Of a stretch of 64,000 nucleotides of DNA, positions 33,708 to 42,631 are shown piece by piece (the first letter of the stretch is position 1; each line of letters opens with the position of its first letter). The stretch comes from Gemmatimonadota bacterium (GTDB taxonomy: Bacteria > Gemmatimonadota > Gemmatimonadetes > Gemmatimonadales > GWC2-71-9). Where the stretch lies: positions 158,524-222,523 of the forward strand of contig JAZKBR010000008.1 in NCBI GenBank assembly GCA_040388535.1. Direction: 5' to 3'. The notes under the pieces were generated by a model. The model was given only the letters and a program-made list of their open reading frames with translations, was not told where the DNA came from and searched no databases. A program made the translations under genes and the position numbers.

Positions 33708-34600
33708 TCTGCCGCCTCCGGACCGGGAAGAAAGACGTTGACCTGCGAGCCGGGAAACCAGGCAAGGCCTTCGGTGCGAGGTGGTTCGTCGTCCCACGGC
33801 GGAACGATTGCCACGCGTGCAGTGCCGCTGCGAATCGAGATCTTCCCCTGCCACCGCGCAAGATAGCGCTTGGTGCTGAGGAGGCCCTGACCGCGGCCCG
33901 GATCGCGAAAGCGGGAGATGTTGTGGATCAGTGCCGTCTCGATGGCGACACCGTCGTTCCACCGGTCGCCGGCGCGCTTGGCCTGGGTTGCCTCAAGGGA
34001 GCGGCGGAAACCGACACCGGCGTCACTCACGGCGATCACGGCCACCTTGCGACCGAGTCGCTTGCGGAATGAATACGCGTGCACGGCGACCCAGCCACCG
34101 GCTCCGGCGTGCTCGACGATGTTCTGGCAGGTCTCCGACAGCGCCTGGCTGAAGCCGCCGACGACGCTGGCGGGATGGCCGAGTTCGTCCTTGAGAATGT
34201 TGGTGAAGCGCTCGTTGATGCGCCCGATCACCGCGTGCACGTCGAGGTGCTCGCGGATCGGGGTGACCGGGATCAGGACGTCGCTCTGTTCGTCGGCGCG
34301 GCGGCGCGGCACCTTGCCGATCAGCTCGTAATACTCGGCCGCATGCTCGAGCAGCCCGGCCTTGGCCCAGTACGAGGTGACATGATCGTTGGCCGGCAGC
34401 GTGAATCGCGGCTTGTCGACCCCGACCTCCGCGAGAGCCTGGCCCAGCGTGAGCAGGGCGGTGAATCCGGCCGGCGAGGCCCATTCGGTTGCGTGCGCAT
34501 CGACCAGCAGCCGCTCGGTTGGTGGCCAGACGCCAATGCCGGCTGCGAGCTGATCGAGCGAGCGATCGTCAAGCGCCTGGGGCACCGGAACGATCCGCAT
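33704..34600 (-). CDS. HATPase-domain protein with N-terminal STAS-like domain (anti-sigma/switch kinase-like)
   Basis: In the 298-residue protein, residues 1-about 95 look like a STAS-type fold (RLLVDAHATEWASPAGFTALLTLGQAL). From about 125 a GHKL ATPase follows: N-box SQALSETCQNIVEHAGAGGW, G1 VSDAGVGFRRSL, and a G2-like RGQGLLSTKRYLARWQGKISIRSG. There is no histidine phosphoacceptor domain, so it resembles RsbW/SpoIIAB-like serine kinases or switch ATPases. It is located between a PfkB kinase gene (TGATG overlap) and the STAS-like gene (ATGA overlap). The target is unknown. Confidence 0.7.
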   Translation of the reverse strand: MRIVPVPQALDDRSLDQLAAGIGVWPPTERLLVDAHATEWASPAGFTALLTLGQALAEVGVDKPRFTLPANDHVTSYWAKAGLLEHAAEYYELIGKVPRRRADEQSDVLIPVTPIREHLDVHAVIGRINERFTNILKDELGHPASVVGGFSQALSETCQNIVEHAGAGGWVAVHAYSFRKRLGRKVAVIAVSDAGVGFRRSLEATQAKRAGDRWNDGVAIETALIHNISRFRDPGRGQGLLSTKRYLARWQGKISIRSGTARVAIVPPWDDEPPRTEGLAWFPGSQVNVFLPGPEAAE

Positions 34601-35547
34601 CAGGCGAGCACCAGTTCGCCGCGCAGATGGCGCGGCAGGCCGCCAGCGCCGCGGAAGGTGGCGTTGCGCGCGGCGGCTGAGTTCGCCGCGGTCAGCGCCG
34701 CTTCTACGGTATCGCCAGCAAGGAGTCGGGCGAAGCAGGTGGCGCCGAAGACGTCGCCGCAGCCGGTCGGGTCGGTGGCGTCCACCGCAGGGGGCGGTAC
34801 TCGGCGGGTCGTGATGGCGACCGCTTCGGAGGCCTGCGGCGATCCCAACCGGTCGAACCCCGGTCGGGCAACGTAGACAACGCCGTTTGGCCCCACGGTC
34901 ACATTCAAGAGGGAGACTCCCGCCCCGAGTGCCTCGGCGGCGACAACCAGCGGATCGGCAGCGAGCTGTTGCATCTCTTCCTCGTTGAGCTGGACGACAT
35001 CGAAGAAGGAGAACCAGGTCGGAGCATTCGGAAGGGGTCGCAGCACCCGCACCCCATCGCCTCCCATCCCGAGGAAGAGCGAATGCAGATCAGCATAGAT
35101 CGGCCCTTTGAAGCCGTGGCGCAATGCCTCGGCTGTTCCGAGGCACATCTCGAAACCGGAAATGAAGTTCACATAGAGCGCGTCGAGGTCGGCGACCATC
35201 GGCCCGAGCTCCGGCCAGGTCCACGACGGCACGCCACCCGACATCCGTTCGCAGCGCCGCTCTGCCGACTCGTAGCGCAGGGTGACGCGGTTGTTCGCCA
35301 CCGGCACCTCGATGCACCGTGCAGTCGGCGCGACTCGCGCAAGCGAGCCGAGGAAGCGCGCCGCTTCGGCCGCGAGGTCGGAGCCGACCTTGATGAGCGG
35401 GACGATTTCCCACTCTGGCGGAAGGGCCGCATCCATCCCGGCGAGCGCATAGGCGATGCCGCCCCATTCCTCCGCGGGCGCCGCCAGCGGATCGCGTCCG
35501 TGGATCTCGTCCCAGACCAGGGAACCGATCACGCCGACCCGTGGCAT
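34600..35547 (-). CDS. PfkB-family carbohydrate kinase
   Basis: The 315-residue ribokinase-fold enzyme phosphorylates a sugar or nucleoside. The C-terminal PfkB signature is VDATDPTGCGDVFGATCFARLLAG, with the catalytic Asp in GCGD, and an N-terminal GVIGSLVWDEIHG stands in place of the usual di-Gly motif. Substrate is not predictable. It overlaps its neighbours by TGATG on both sides, so it is tightly coupled to the ROK kinase upstream and the HATPase downstream. With the GT9 gene nearby, a role in envelope sugar activation is possible but unproven. Confidence 0.88.
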   Translation of the reverse strand: MPRVGVIGSLVWDEIHGRDPLAAPAEEWGGIAYALAGMDAALPPEWEIVPLIKVGSDLAAEAARFLGSLARVAPTARCIEVPVANNRVTLRYESAERRCERMSGGVPSWTWPELGPMVADLDALYVNFISGFEMCLGTAEALRHGFKGPIYADLHSLFLGMGGDGVRVLRPLPNAPTWFSFFDVVQLNEEEMQQLAADPLVVAAEALGAGVSLLNVTVGPNGVVYVARPGFDRLGSPQASEAVAITTRRVPPPAVDATDPTGCGDVFGATCFARLLAGDTVEAALTAANSAAARNATFRGAGGLPRHLRGELVLA

Positions 35548-36542
35548 CAGATGATGCCTGCGGTGCGCTGATCGAGAAACGCCTTGGCCGCGCCATAGAC
35601 ACCGGCGAGACCATCGAGTTCTCCCGGCACGATCTCGCAGGCCTGGACCGCGGGTTTGAAGGCGCGGCGCGCAACATCGCGTCGCAGCGGATCGAAGAGC
35701 CAGTCGCCCGCCTGGGTCACGCCGCCGACGATCACGACCCGGTCGGGGTTGAAGATGTTGAGCAGGTTGGCGAGCCCGGCGCCGAGATAGTGGGCGGTCT
35801 CGCGCACGACGTCTTTTGCGAACGAGTCGCCCTGTTGCGCCGCCTGATAGACGGTGGCCGCCGTGATTCGGCCGAGGTCACCGTCCACCAGTGCGGTGAG
35901 GGTGCTTTCGGCACCCGACTGCAACTGCTCCACCGCGCGCAGGGCGATTGCAGGCCCCGAGGCATAGGCTTCGAGGCAGCCGTAGTTGCCGCAGCCGCAG
36001 CGCCGACCGTCGAGGTCGATCGTCATGTGGCCGATTTCGCCAGCGCAGTCTGAGGCGCCGTGGTAGAGCATGCCATCGATGACGATGCCGCCACCGATTC
36101 CGGTGCCGATCGTCATTCCCATCACGTACTTCGCGCCACGCGCGGCACCGACCCAGCACTCGCCGAGGATGGCGCAGTTGGCGTCATTGTCGAGTGCGGC
36201 GGTCAGGTGCAGTCCCTCGGCGAGCCGTGCCCGCAGCGGCATGTTGACCCAGCCGAGATTGGGCGTGAGCAGCACCACGCCTTCGCGGCGATCGAGCGGG
36301 CCCGGTGCTCCGACGCCAATGCCCTGCACCCTTGCTCCAGGGATTTCGCGTTGCAGTGTCGCAAGGGTCTGTTCGCCCATCGCGATGAGATCGTGAACAA
36401 CGGCGTCTGCACCTCGGCCGGGGTTCGTCGGCGCGGAGTGAGAGCCGAGCACGCATGAGCCATCGGCAGCGACGGCGCCGACCACGAGATTGGTGCCACC
36501 GATATCGATACCGAGAACGAAATCCAGAGGAGCCTCGCTCAC
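35547..36542 (-). CDS. ROK-family sugar kinase (glucokinase-like)
   Basis: The 331-residue kinase has ATP-binding LGIDIGGTNLVVGAV at the N-terminus, the catalytic Asp in ALDNDANCAILGE, TIGTGIGGGIVIDG, the sugar-contacting GEIGHMT, and the ROK zinc motif CGCGNYGCLEAYAS. It phosphorylates glucose or N-acetylated hexosamines in the cytoplasm. It overlaps the GT9 gene by ATGA and the PfkB gene by TGATG. Confidence 0.9.
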   Translation of the reverse strand: MSEAPLDFVLGIDIGGTNLVVGAVAADGSCVLGSHSAPTNPGRGADAVVHDLIAMGEQTLATLQREIPGARVQGIGVGAPGPLDRREGVVLLTPNLGWVNMPLRARLAEGLHLTAALDNDANCAILGECWVGAARGAKYVMGMTIGTGIGGGIVIDGMLYHGASDCAGEIGHMTIDLDGRRCGCGNYGCLEAYASGPAIALRAVEQLQSGAESTLTALVDGDLGRITAATVYQAAQQGDSFAKDVVRETAHYLGAGLANLLNIFNPDRVVIVGGVTQAGDWLFDPLRRDVARRAFKPAVQACEIVPGELDGLAGVYGAAKAFLDQRTAGII

Positions 36543-37528
36543 GCGGAAGTCAGCAGGGGTTGCAGCGCTTCGAGCACGCGAAGCACGTCGAGCCGGGTCA
36601 TGCAGTGATGATGCCCAAGTGGACAGACCTTGGGGCCGTGCGACGAACAGGGACGACAGTTCAGGTCGATCACCTCGAGCACCACGTCATCCGGGCCGCG
36701 TGGTGCGAAGCCGAAGGCCGGAATGGTCGGGCCGAAGAGCGCTACCACCGGAGTTCCCACGGCCTGCGCCATGTGCATCGGTGCCGAGTCGTTGCTCACG
36801 AGTGCCCGGGCCCGGCCCAGCAGCGCGGCCGACACCCGAAGCGGCAGGGCGCCCGCCGCGTTGATCCCGCCACTGCGTGCGGCTGCGACCACGGTGTCGC
36901 CAAGTGCCCGATCTTCGGGCCCGCCCACCGTCACCACGAAGATGTCGAGCTCCGCCGCGAGCTCCGGAAATTTTCCCCATCGCTTGGTGCCCCAGATCGA
37001 GCCGGGCGCCAGCGCGACGAACTCCTTCGGGACACCTGCGAGATCGAGCCACGCTGCCGCTGCCGCATCGTCGGCGTAGCTGATCCCCAGCGAGACGGCG
37101 AACTCGTCCGGTGCGCCGGCAAGTGCGAGCAGGCGAGGTACCTCGTGCAGGTTCGGGTCGCGGTGCACCGTGCGGGTGTAGGTCCAGTGCGCCGGTGCCG
37201 AGTCGAAGCCGATCCGCTCCGGAATTCCTGCCAGCTGTGCCGCGAGTCCCGAGCGCCAACTCCGATGCGGAAGATAGGCCCTCGCATACCCTTCGGCACG
37301 GAGCCGGCGGGCGAGCCGGAGCACGCCGCGGATGCCGCGTTCACTGCGATGCTTGTCGTGCTGGACCACCTTGCGTACGGCCGGGTGTGACTCGAGCAAA
37401 GCCGCAGCACCGGGCGTTGTCACCACGTCCACCGGACCGAACTCCGCCGCCAGCGCCGTGAGCAGCGGCGTGGTCAGGATCACGTCGCCGAGGAACGCGG
37501 TCTGGATGACCAGTGTGCGCTCGGTCAT
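36539..37528 (-). CDS. Glycosyltransferase family 9 (ADP-heptose:LPS heptosyltransferase-like)
   Basis: The 329-residue protein has two Rossmann-like halves. Markers are VIQTAFLGDVILTTPLL at the start, AYLPHRSWRSGLAAQLAG, FVALAPGSIWGTKRWG, VTVGGPEDRALG, LVSNDSAPMHMAQAVGTPVVALFGPT, and a C-terminal CRPCSSHGPKVCPLGHHHCM. These define GT9 enzymes that add heptose to the LPS inner core. The first ATG with the family start (MTERTLVIQTAF) is at 37528; the open frame to 37570 is not needed. It is the first gene of the nine-gene leftward run. Confidence 0.88.
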   Translation of the reverse strand: MTERTLVIQTAFLGDVILTTPLLTALAAEFGPVDVVTTPGAAALLESHPAVRKVVQHDKHRSERGIRGVLRLARRLRAEGYARAYLPHRSWRSGLAAQLAGIPERIGFDSAPAHWTYTRTVHRDPNLHEVPRLLALAGAPDEFAVSLGISYADDAAAAAWLDLAGVPKEFVALAPGSIWGTKRWGKFPELAAELDIFVVTVGGPEDRALGDTVVAAARSGGINAAGALPLRVSAALLGRARALVSNDSAPMHMAQAVGTPVVALFGPTIPAFGFAPRGPDDVVLEVIDLNCRPCSSHGPKVCPLGHHHCMTRLDVLRVLEALQPLLTSA

Positions 37529-37559
37529 TCGGTGCGGTTGCGCGACTCCGTGAATCGAT

Positions 37560-37579
37560 GGGTCGCGCAAGCGCGACCC
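37560..37579 (-). terminator. Hairpin between lepA and the nine-gene operon
   Basis: Perfect 9-bp stem GGGTCGCGC/GCGCGACCC with an AA loop, 22 nt after the lepA stop. There is no T-run. It may partly terminate lepA transcription or act as a processing site; similar GGGTCGC stems occur at 19646 and 9375. Confidence 0.45.
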
Positions 37580-37601
37580 CAGCGGTCGCAGTCCGGCAGC
37601 A

Positions 37602-39401
37602 TCAATCGACCTGAAGGACGGCCAGGAACGCCTCCTGCGGAATTTCGACCGATCCGACCTGCTTCATTCGCTTCTTGCCTTCCTTCTGCTTCTCCAGGAG
37701 CTTGCGCTTCCGGGTGATGTCACCGCCGTAGCACTTCGCCAGCACGTCCTTCCGCATCGGCGAGATGCTTTCGCGTGCGATCACCTTGGTGCCGATCGCC
37801 GCCTGGATTGCCACCGCGAAGAGTTGCCGCGGGATCAGCTCCTTGAGCTTCGACGCCAGCTTGCGCCCCCATTCGTACGCCTTGTCGCGGTGGATGATCA
37901 CGCTGAAGGCATCGATCGGATCGCCATTGAGCAACATGTCGAGCTTGACCAGCGGCGAGGCGCGGAAGCCCGACATCTCGTAGTCGAGCGAGGCATAGCC
38001 ACGTGAGATCGACTTGAGCTTGTCGTAGAAGTCGAGCACGATCTCGCCGAGCGGGAACTCGAAGGTGAATTCCACGCGCGCCGAATCGAGATAGGTCATC
38101 CCGATGTATTCGCCGCGCCGTTCCTGGCCGAGATTCATGATGCCGCCGATGTACTCGGTGGGCGCCATGATGCGCGCCTTCACGTAGGGCTCCTCGATCC
38201 GCGTGATATTGGCAGGATCGGCCAGCTCACTCGGATTCTGTACGCCGACCATCTCGCCGTCGGTGAGGTAGACGTGATACTTCACCGTCGGCACGGTGGT
38301 GATCAGGTCGAGCCCGAATTCGCGCTCCAGACGTTCCTGCACGATCTCGAGGTGCAGCAGGCCGAGGAAGCCGCAGCGAAAGCCGAAGCCGAGCGCCGTC
38401 GACGACTCGGGCTCGTACTGCAGCGAGGCATCGTTGAGGCGGAGCTTCTCGAGGGCGTCCCGCAGGTCTTCGTACTGCGCCGCATCGGTGGGATAGCAGC
38501 CGGCAAAGACCATCGACTTCACGTCGCGATAGCCGGGGAGGAGATCGCTGGTGGGGTTCTTCGAGTCGACCACCGTGTCGCCCACTCGGGCATCGCGCAC
38601 ATCGCGCAGGTTGGCGACGAAGTAGCCGACTTCGCCCGCCTGCAACGCCGGCGTCGGCCGCTGCCCGAGGGTGAGCACGCCGACCTCATCCACGGTGTAC
38701 ACATCTTCGGGGTGAGCACCGAACGCGATGCTCATCCCCTTCTTCAGTTCGCCATCGACCACCCGGATACTCGGCGTGGCGCCGCGATAGCGGTCATAGT
38801 AGGAGTCGAAGATGAGGGCGCGGAGCGGGGCATCGCGATCGCCCGTCGGAGCCGGGACACGCGCCACCACGGCCTCGAGCAGATCGGGGACGCCGGTGCC
38901 GTCCTTGGCGGAGACGGCGAGGATCTCTTCCCGCCTGGCCCCAATGAGGTCCATGATCTCCTGGGCGCGCTTCTCGGGCTCGGCCCCCGGGAGGTCGATC
39001 TTGTTGAGGACCGGAATGATCTCGAGCCCGGCATCGAGCGCCAGGAAGAGGTTCGAGAGCGTCTGGGCCTGGATCCCCTGAGAGGCGTCGACCACGAGGA
39101 TCGCGCCCTCGCAGGCCGCCAGCGATCGCGAGACCTCATAGGTGAAGTCGACGTGCCCGGGAGTATCGATGAGGTTCAGCTCGTACTCGACCCCGTCCCG
39201 GGCGACGTAGCCCATCCGGACGGCGTTGAGCTTGATGGTGATCCCGCGTTCCCGTTCGAGATCCATCGTGTCGAGCAGCTGTTCGCGCATCTCGCGCTTG
39301 GAGACCGTCTGGGTCACCTCGATGAGCCGGTCCGCGAGCGTGGACTTGCCATGATCGATATGTGCGACGATGCAGAAATTCCGGATCCTGTCCTGATTCA
39401 T
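37602..39401 (-). CDS. lepA: Elongation factor 4 (LepA)
   Basis: This 599-residue translational GTPase catalyses back-translocation or rescue of ribosomes. G motifs: G1 [10 protein letters not shown]2/switch [14 protein letters not shown]3 DTPGHVDF, G4 NKIDLPGA, and G5 SAKDG. The LepA C-terminal domain follows ([27 protein letters not shown]). The ATG at 39401 is chosen by family alignment and by TATATTTG, 4 nt upstream. It is divergent from the EamA gene with only 56 bp between starts. Confidence 0.97.
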   Translation of the reverse strand: MNQDRIRNFCIVAHIDHGKSTLADRLIEVTQTVSKREMREQLLDTMDLERERGITIKLNAVRMGYVARDGVEYELNLIDTPGHVDFTYEVSRSLAACEGAILVVDASQGIQAQTLSNLFLALDAGLEIIPVLNKIDLPGAEPEKRAQEIMDLIGARREEILAVSAKDGTGVPDLLEAVVARVPAPTGDRDAPLRALIFDSYYDRYRGATPSIRVVDGELKKGMSIAFGAHPEDVYTVDEVGVLTLGQRPTPALQAGEVGYFVANLRDVRDARVGDTVVDSKNPTSDLLPGYRDVKSMVFAGCYPTDAAQYEDLRDALEKLRLNDASLQYEPESSTALGFGFRCGFLGLLHLEIVQERLEREFGLDLITTVPTVKYHVYLTDGEMVGVQNPSELADPANITRIEEPYVKARIMAPTEYIGGIMNLGQERRGEYIGMTYLDSARVEFTFEFPLGEIVLDFYDKLKSISRGYASLDYEMSGFRASPLVKLDMLLNGDPIDAFSVIIHRDKAYEWGRKLASKLKELIPRQLFAVAIQAAIGTKVIARESISPMRKDVLAKCYGGDITRKRKLLEKQKEGKKRMKQVGSVEIPQEAFLAVLQVD

Positions 39402-39405
39402 GGCG

Positions 39406-39413
39406 CAAATATA
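39406..39413 (-). promoter_or_regulatory. Candidate leaderless promoter element of lepA
   Basis: Minus strand: TATATTTG, CGCC, ATG at 39401. An exact TAnnTTTG match with no room for a Shine-Dalgarno sequence. Confidence 0.5.
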
Positions 39414-39457
39414 CCGGGGCCGCCCCATTGGACCCGGCGGGCTAGTATTCTCCCCCA

Positions 39458-40390
39458 ATGACACCCGCCACCACCCGGTCCAGCGCCACCCAGAACCCCT
39501 CCCCGGAGCGGGGGCTCTCCCCGGCCGCCGGGATGGTGCTGGTGACCCTCTTCTGGGGCGGGAACTTCACCGCCACCAAGCTTGCCTTCACCCAGATCGA
39601 GCCGCTCGCCTTCACGGCGCTCCGATTCGTCCTGGCCACGGTGGTGATCTGGTTCATCGTCCGGCGGGTCGAGGGGCCGGCGCCGTTGCCAGCGGGGACG
39701 CTCTGGCCGCTGATCGTCCTCGGGGTCGTCGGCAACACCTTCTACCAGATCTTCTTCGTCGAGGGGCTGGCGCGGACCTCGGCCACCAAGAGTTCGCTCA
39801 TCCTCGCGGCGATGCCGGTGGTCGTGACGGTGGCGGCGTCGCTGCTTGGAGTCGAGAAGGTCAGCAAGCGCCAGGGAATCGCGATCCTGCTCGCGACGAT
39901 TGGCGTCGTCATCGTGGTCTTCGCTCGTGGCGGGACGCTCGGTGGCGGGATTTCGATGGGAGAAATTCTGCTGCTCGGCGGGGTGGTGACCTGGGCGATC
40001 TACACCCTGTTGCTCCGCCACTGGAAACTGCCGATCTCGGCGCTGCGGCTCACGGCCTGGACCTTGTACACCGGCACCCCCGGCTTGGTGATCGTCGGCA
40101 TTCCAGCCTTGCTGCGTACCGACTGGGGCAAGGTTTCCGTCGCGGGGTGGGGGGGCACGCTCTACGCCGCGCTGCTCTCGCTGATTGCGGCGTACATCCT
40201 CTGGAATCGCGGCGTCGCCAAACTCGGCGCCGCGCGCACGGTCGCGTACAACACCATCGTGCCGCTGGTAGCGACGGTGATCGCAATCATCGGGTTGGGT
40301 GAACGCCCCGGCATCGCGCATCTCATCGGCGGTGTGCTGATCGTGGGTGGGGTCTTGCTGACGCGGGGTGAGGTCGCGGCGGAAGGCTAG
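39458..40390 (+). CDS. EamA/DMT-family transporter
   Basis: The 310-residue protein has ten predicted membrane segments in two five-helix EamA repeats (about 25-150 and 165-300), with [25 protein letters not shown] at the start of the first and [22 protein letters not shown] at the start of the second. Family members export amino acids or metabolites; substrate unknown. TAGTATTC 7 nt upstream (39443-39450) is a weak match to the window's start-proximal motif. No Shine-Dalgarno sequence is seen. Confidence 0.88.
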   Translation: MTPATTRSSATQNPSPERGLSPAAGMVLVTLFWGGNFTATKLAFTQIEPLAFTALRFVLATVVIWFIVRRVEGPAPLPAGTLWPLIVLGVVGNTFYQIFFVEGLARTSATKSSLILAAMPVVVTVAASLLGVEKVSKRQGIAILLATIGVVIVVFARGGTLGGGISMGEILLLGGVVTWAIYTLLLRHWKLPISALRLTAWTLYTGTPGLVIVGIPALLRTDWGKVSVAGWGGTLYAALLSLIAAYILWNRGVAKLGAARTVAYNTIVPLVATVIAIIGLGERPGIAHLIGGVLIVGGVLLTRGEVAAEG

Positions 40391-40420
40391 CCGATTTTCG
40401 CAATCGTTCCGAATGAGACC

Positions 40421-40516
40421 GGAGGTGCCGCGCTGGCGCGGCACCGGTTTCCGATTCAAGGGGAGCTTGAGTCTTGTCGTCCGGGTGGATCCGTGCCGCG
40501 CGAGCGCGGCACCTCC
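40421..40516. repeat. 96-bp inverted element with 13-bp perfect terminal repeats
   Basis: GGAGGTGCCGCGC (40421-40433) is perfectly complementary to GCGCGGCACCTCC (40504-40516). Each end is also itself a hairpin: GGTGCCGCGC TG GCGCGGCACC (40424-40445) and GTGCCGCGC GA GCGCGGCAC (40493-40512). It lies between convergent genes (EamA and CMD) and could terminate both. Its design (inverted ends around a centre) parallels the heptamer elements but its sequence differs. Confidence 0.7.
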
Positions 40517-40524
40517 ATGCGCAT

Positions 40525-40875
40525 CTACGCGTTAAGCTCCTCGAGCCGCGCCATGGCCCGCCGAAGATGCGGAATCACGATCGACCCCCCGACGACGAGC
40601 CCCACCGAGAAGATCTCGAGGAATTCCTCGCGGGTCACACCTTCCTCGTGGCAGCGCACGACGTGGTAGGTGATGCAGTCATCGCAACGCAGCACCATGC
40701 TCGCGACGAGCCCGAGCATCTCCTTGGTTTTGGTCCCCACCGCTCCCGCTTCATAGGCGCGATTGTCGAGCGCAAAGAAGCGGTTGATGGTGAGGTTCCC
40801 GGCACCCAGGATGAGTTCATTCATCTGCCCGCGAAAGGCATTGAAATCCGCCAGGGTGCCGGATCCCTCCGACAT
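40525..40875 (-). CDS. Carboxymuconolactone decarboxylase/AhpD-like protein
   Basis: The 116-residue all-helical protein has the AhpD-type redox motif RCDDCITYHVVRC (CxxC followed by His three residues on) and the trailing GVTREEFLEIFSVGLVVGGSIVIPHLRRA. Such proteins act as thiol peroxidase partners or decarboxylases. The ATG at 40875 overlaps the M28 peptidase stop (TGATG). The operon with a secreted peptidase gives no direct clue to its substrate. Confidence 0.85.
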   Translation of the reverse strand: MSEGSGTLADFNAFRGQMNELILGAGNLTINRFFALDNRAYEAGAVGTKTKEMLGLVASMVLRCDDCITYHVVRCHEEGVTREEFLEIFSVGLVVGGSIVIPHLRRAMARLEELNA

Positions 40876-42467
40876 CAGGTCCCTGCCTTCTTGGTGGCCG
40901 GCGGCACCTTCCCCTCGACGACGATCGTCTGATAGCTCTCGGGGTTCCACTTCGGGCGCGTAACCGTGTTCGCCAGCTCGACACCGAAGAAGAAGCCGAG
41001 CTTCGCGACTCGCGAGAGCTTGCTGGTGTCGATGAGACCGACTTCGTCGTTGGGGCGGTGGTACTGCGGGTGCGTCCCGTTGAAGAAGAAGAGTACGGGG
41101 ACGCCCTTCTTCGCGAAATTGAAGTGGTCGGAGCGGGAGTAGAAGTTCTCTTCGGGCCAGATGTCGTCCGCGGCGACGAGCTTCAGCTCGGGATGCGCCT
41201 TCTGCACGCGAGCCAGCGTCACACCCATATCCGAGTGTTCCTTGCCGATCACCACGATCGAGTCAGTCGCGTTGCGGCCGATCATGTCCATGTTGATGTC
41301 GGCGATGACCTTCTCCATCGGCAGCGTGGGATGTGCCGCGAACCACGCGGAACCGAGGAGACCCTTCTCCTCGCCGGAGACGTTCAGGATCACGATGGAG
41401 CGCTTGGTCTTGTGCTTGAGCTTCGCGACCGCCTCGGCCACCGAGAGAATTCCCGTGGTACCCGACGCGTCATCGTCGGCACCGTTGCAGATGTTGTCGG
41501 TGCTGCCATCGGGGCGCTTGAGCGCCTGACAGCCGCCGACGCCGTCGTCCACCGTGCCAACGTGGTCCATGTGGCCCGAGAAGATGACATACTCGCTCTT
41601 GAGGGTCGGGTCGCTCCCCGGGACCATCGCGACCACGTTCGGGGCCGTGAAGCGCGAGAGTTCACGATCCTTGAGCAACATCGAAAGACTCACGCCTGGC
41701 GGGGTGTCCATCACCACAGGCGCCGTCCCCTTGCGGATGTCGTTCCAGTTGGGACGATTGGCTGCGTTGGCGTCACCGGCGAAGATCGAGTCGTGCATCG
41801 TGATCGTCGGGACACCAGCGACGGGGGTGCCTTCGAGCTGACCGCGGCCACCCGCCATGGCGCTCCGCTGCAGCTGCGCGAACTGGGCCGGGTCGACGTT
41901 CGTGAGCAGGATCATCGCCGCTGGCTTCTTCGCCACGATGGCGCGCGAGATGATGCGATTGTCGGCGGCCTTGCTGGCGTCCTGGACCCAGAAGACGACC
42001 TGGCCGGCGAGCGCCATCGGCTCGATGTCCTTGAGCGTCAGCAAACCGCCGATGATGCGCAGCGGACCGGTAACCAGCTGACCGGTCATCGGCCCAGTGG
42101 CGTAGGCCCACTTGTCGAACTTGTAGCGGGTGACGTTGCCGCCCTGATCTGCTTCGAAGTAGGACGCGGCGACGTCGGGCGCCCGCTTCACCATCGTGTA
42201 GCGCTGGAAATAGGTGCCGTTCTCGCCGGCCGGGAGGAGGCCCCACTTCTTGTAGTTGTCGGCGAGCCAGAGGGCCGTCTTCTCGAGGCCGGCGCTCGGG
42301 GTGTTCCGGCCGCCCATCGAGTCATCGGCGATGACGGAGATCCGCTCGAGGACCGCCTTGGGAGTAATGAGTTCGGCGGCCTTCTTGATCTCCTTGGCCG
42401 ACTGGGCCGTCAGCAGCATCGGGGAGAGGACAGCCAGGGTGACAGCACGAAGGACGTGACGACGCAT
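40875..42467 (-). CDS. Secreted M28-family metallopeptidase with PA domain
   Basis: The 530-residue protein has a signal peptide (AVTLAVLSPMLLTAQ), a PA-type insert (about 120-290) and an M28 catalytic domain. Zinc ligands are visible: FSGHMDHVG (His, Asp), NGADDDASGTTGILSVAEA (bridging Asp), VSGEEKGLLGS (catalytic and metal Glu), INMDMIGR (Asp), and HPQYHRPNDEV (His). It should release N-terminal residues from peptides outside the cytoplasm. The start at 42467 follows the signal peptide. A TATCTTGC box lies about 68 nt upstream, in the space shared with the divergent DUF58 gene. Confidence 0.9.
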   Translation of the reverse strand: MRRHVLRAVTLAVLSPMLLTAQSAKEIKKAAELITPKAVLERISVIADDSMGGRNTPSAGLEKTALWLADNYKKWGLLPAGENGTYFQRYTMVKRAPDVAASYFEADQGGNVTRYKFDKWAYATGPMTGQLVTGPLRIIGGLLTLKDIEPMALAGQVVFWVQDASKAADNRIISRAIVAKKPAAMILLTNVDPAQFAQLQRSAMAGGRGQLEGTPVAGVPTITMHDSIFAGDANAANRPNWNDIRKGTAPVVMDTPPGVSLSMLLKDRELSRFTAPNVVAMVPGSDPTLKSEYVIFSGHMDHVGTVDDGVGGCQALKRPDGSTDNICNGADDDASGTTGILSVAEAVAKLKHKTKRSIVILNVSGEEKGLLGSAWFAAHPTLPMEKVIADINMDMIGRNATDSIVVIGKEHSDMGVTLARVQKAHPELKLVAADDIWPEENFYSRSDHFNFAKKGVPVLFFFNGTHPQYHRPNDEVGLIDTSKLSRVAKLGFFFGVELANTVTRPKWNPESYQTIVVEGKVPPATKKAGT

Positions 42468-42593
42468 CAGGCGAAACTCCGGGAACGAATGGACCGTCGA
42501 GAACCACGACATGACCAGGGACAAAATCGACTGCGCAAGATACTATCCGGGCGCCGGGCTGGACGGAACGGTGTTCCGAAAGGTTCCATTGCG

Positions 42594-42624
42594 TTGACGC
42601 ACCCCTCGGCGACCCCTACGTTCC
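42594..42624 (+). promoter_or_regulatory. Candidate promoter of the DUF58-mfd-surA operon
   Basis: TTGACG (42594-42599), 17-nt spacer, TACGTTCC (42617-42624), then GCCCCGA and the ATG at 42632. This is the clearest -35/-10 pair among the start-proximal elements in the window. Confidence 0.6.
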
Positions 42625-42631
42625 GCCCCGA

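Noticed and set aside
36455-37390. Rightward 311-codon frame opposite the GT9 gene
   Set aside because: No domain, no ribosome site, Arg/His-rich; the opposite strand has intact GT9 motifs.
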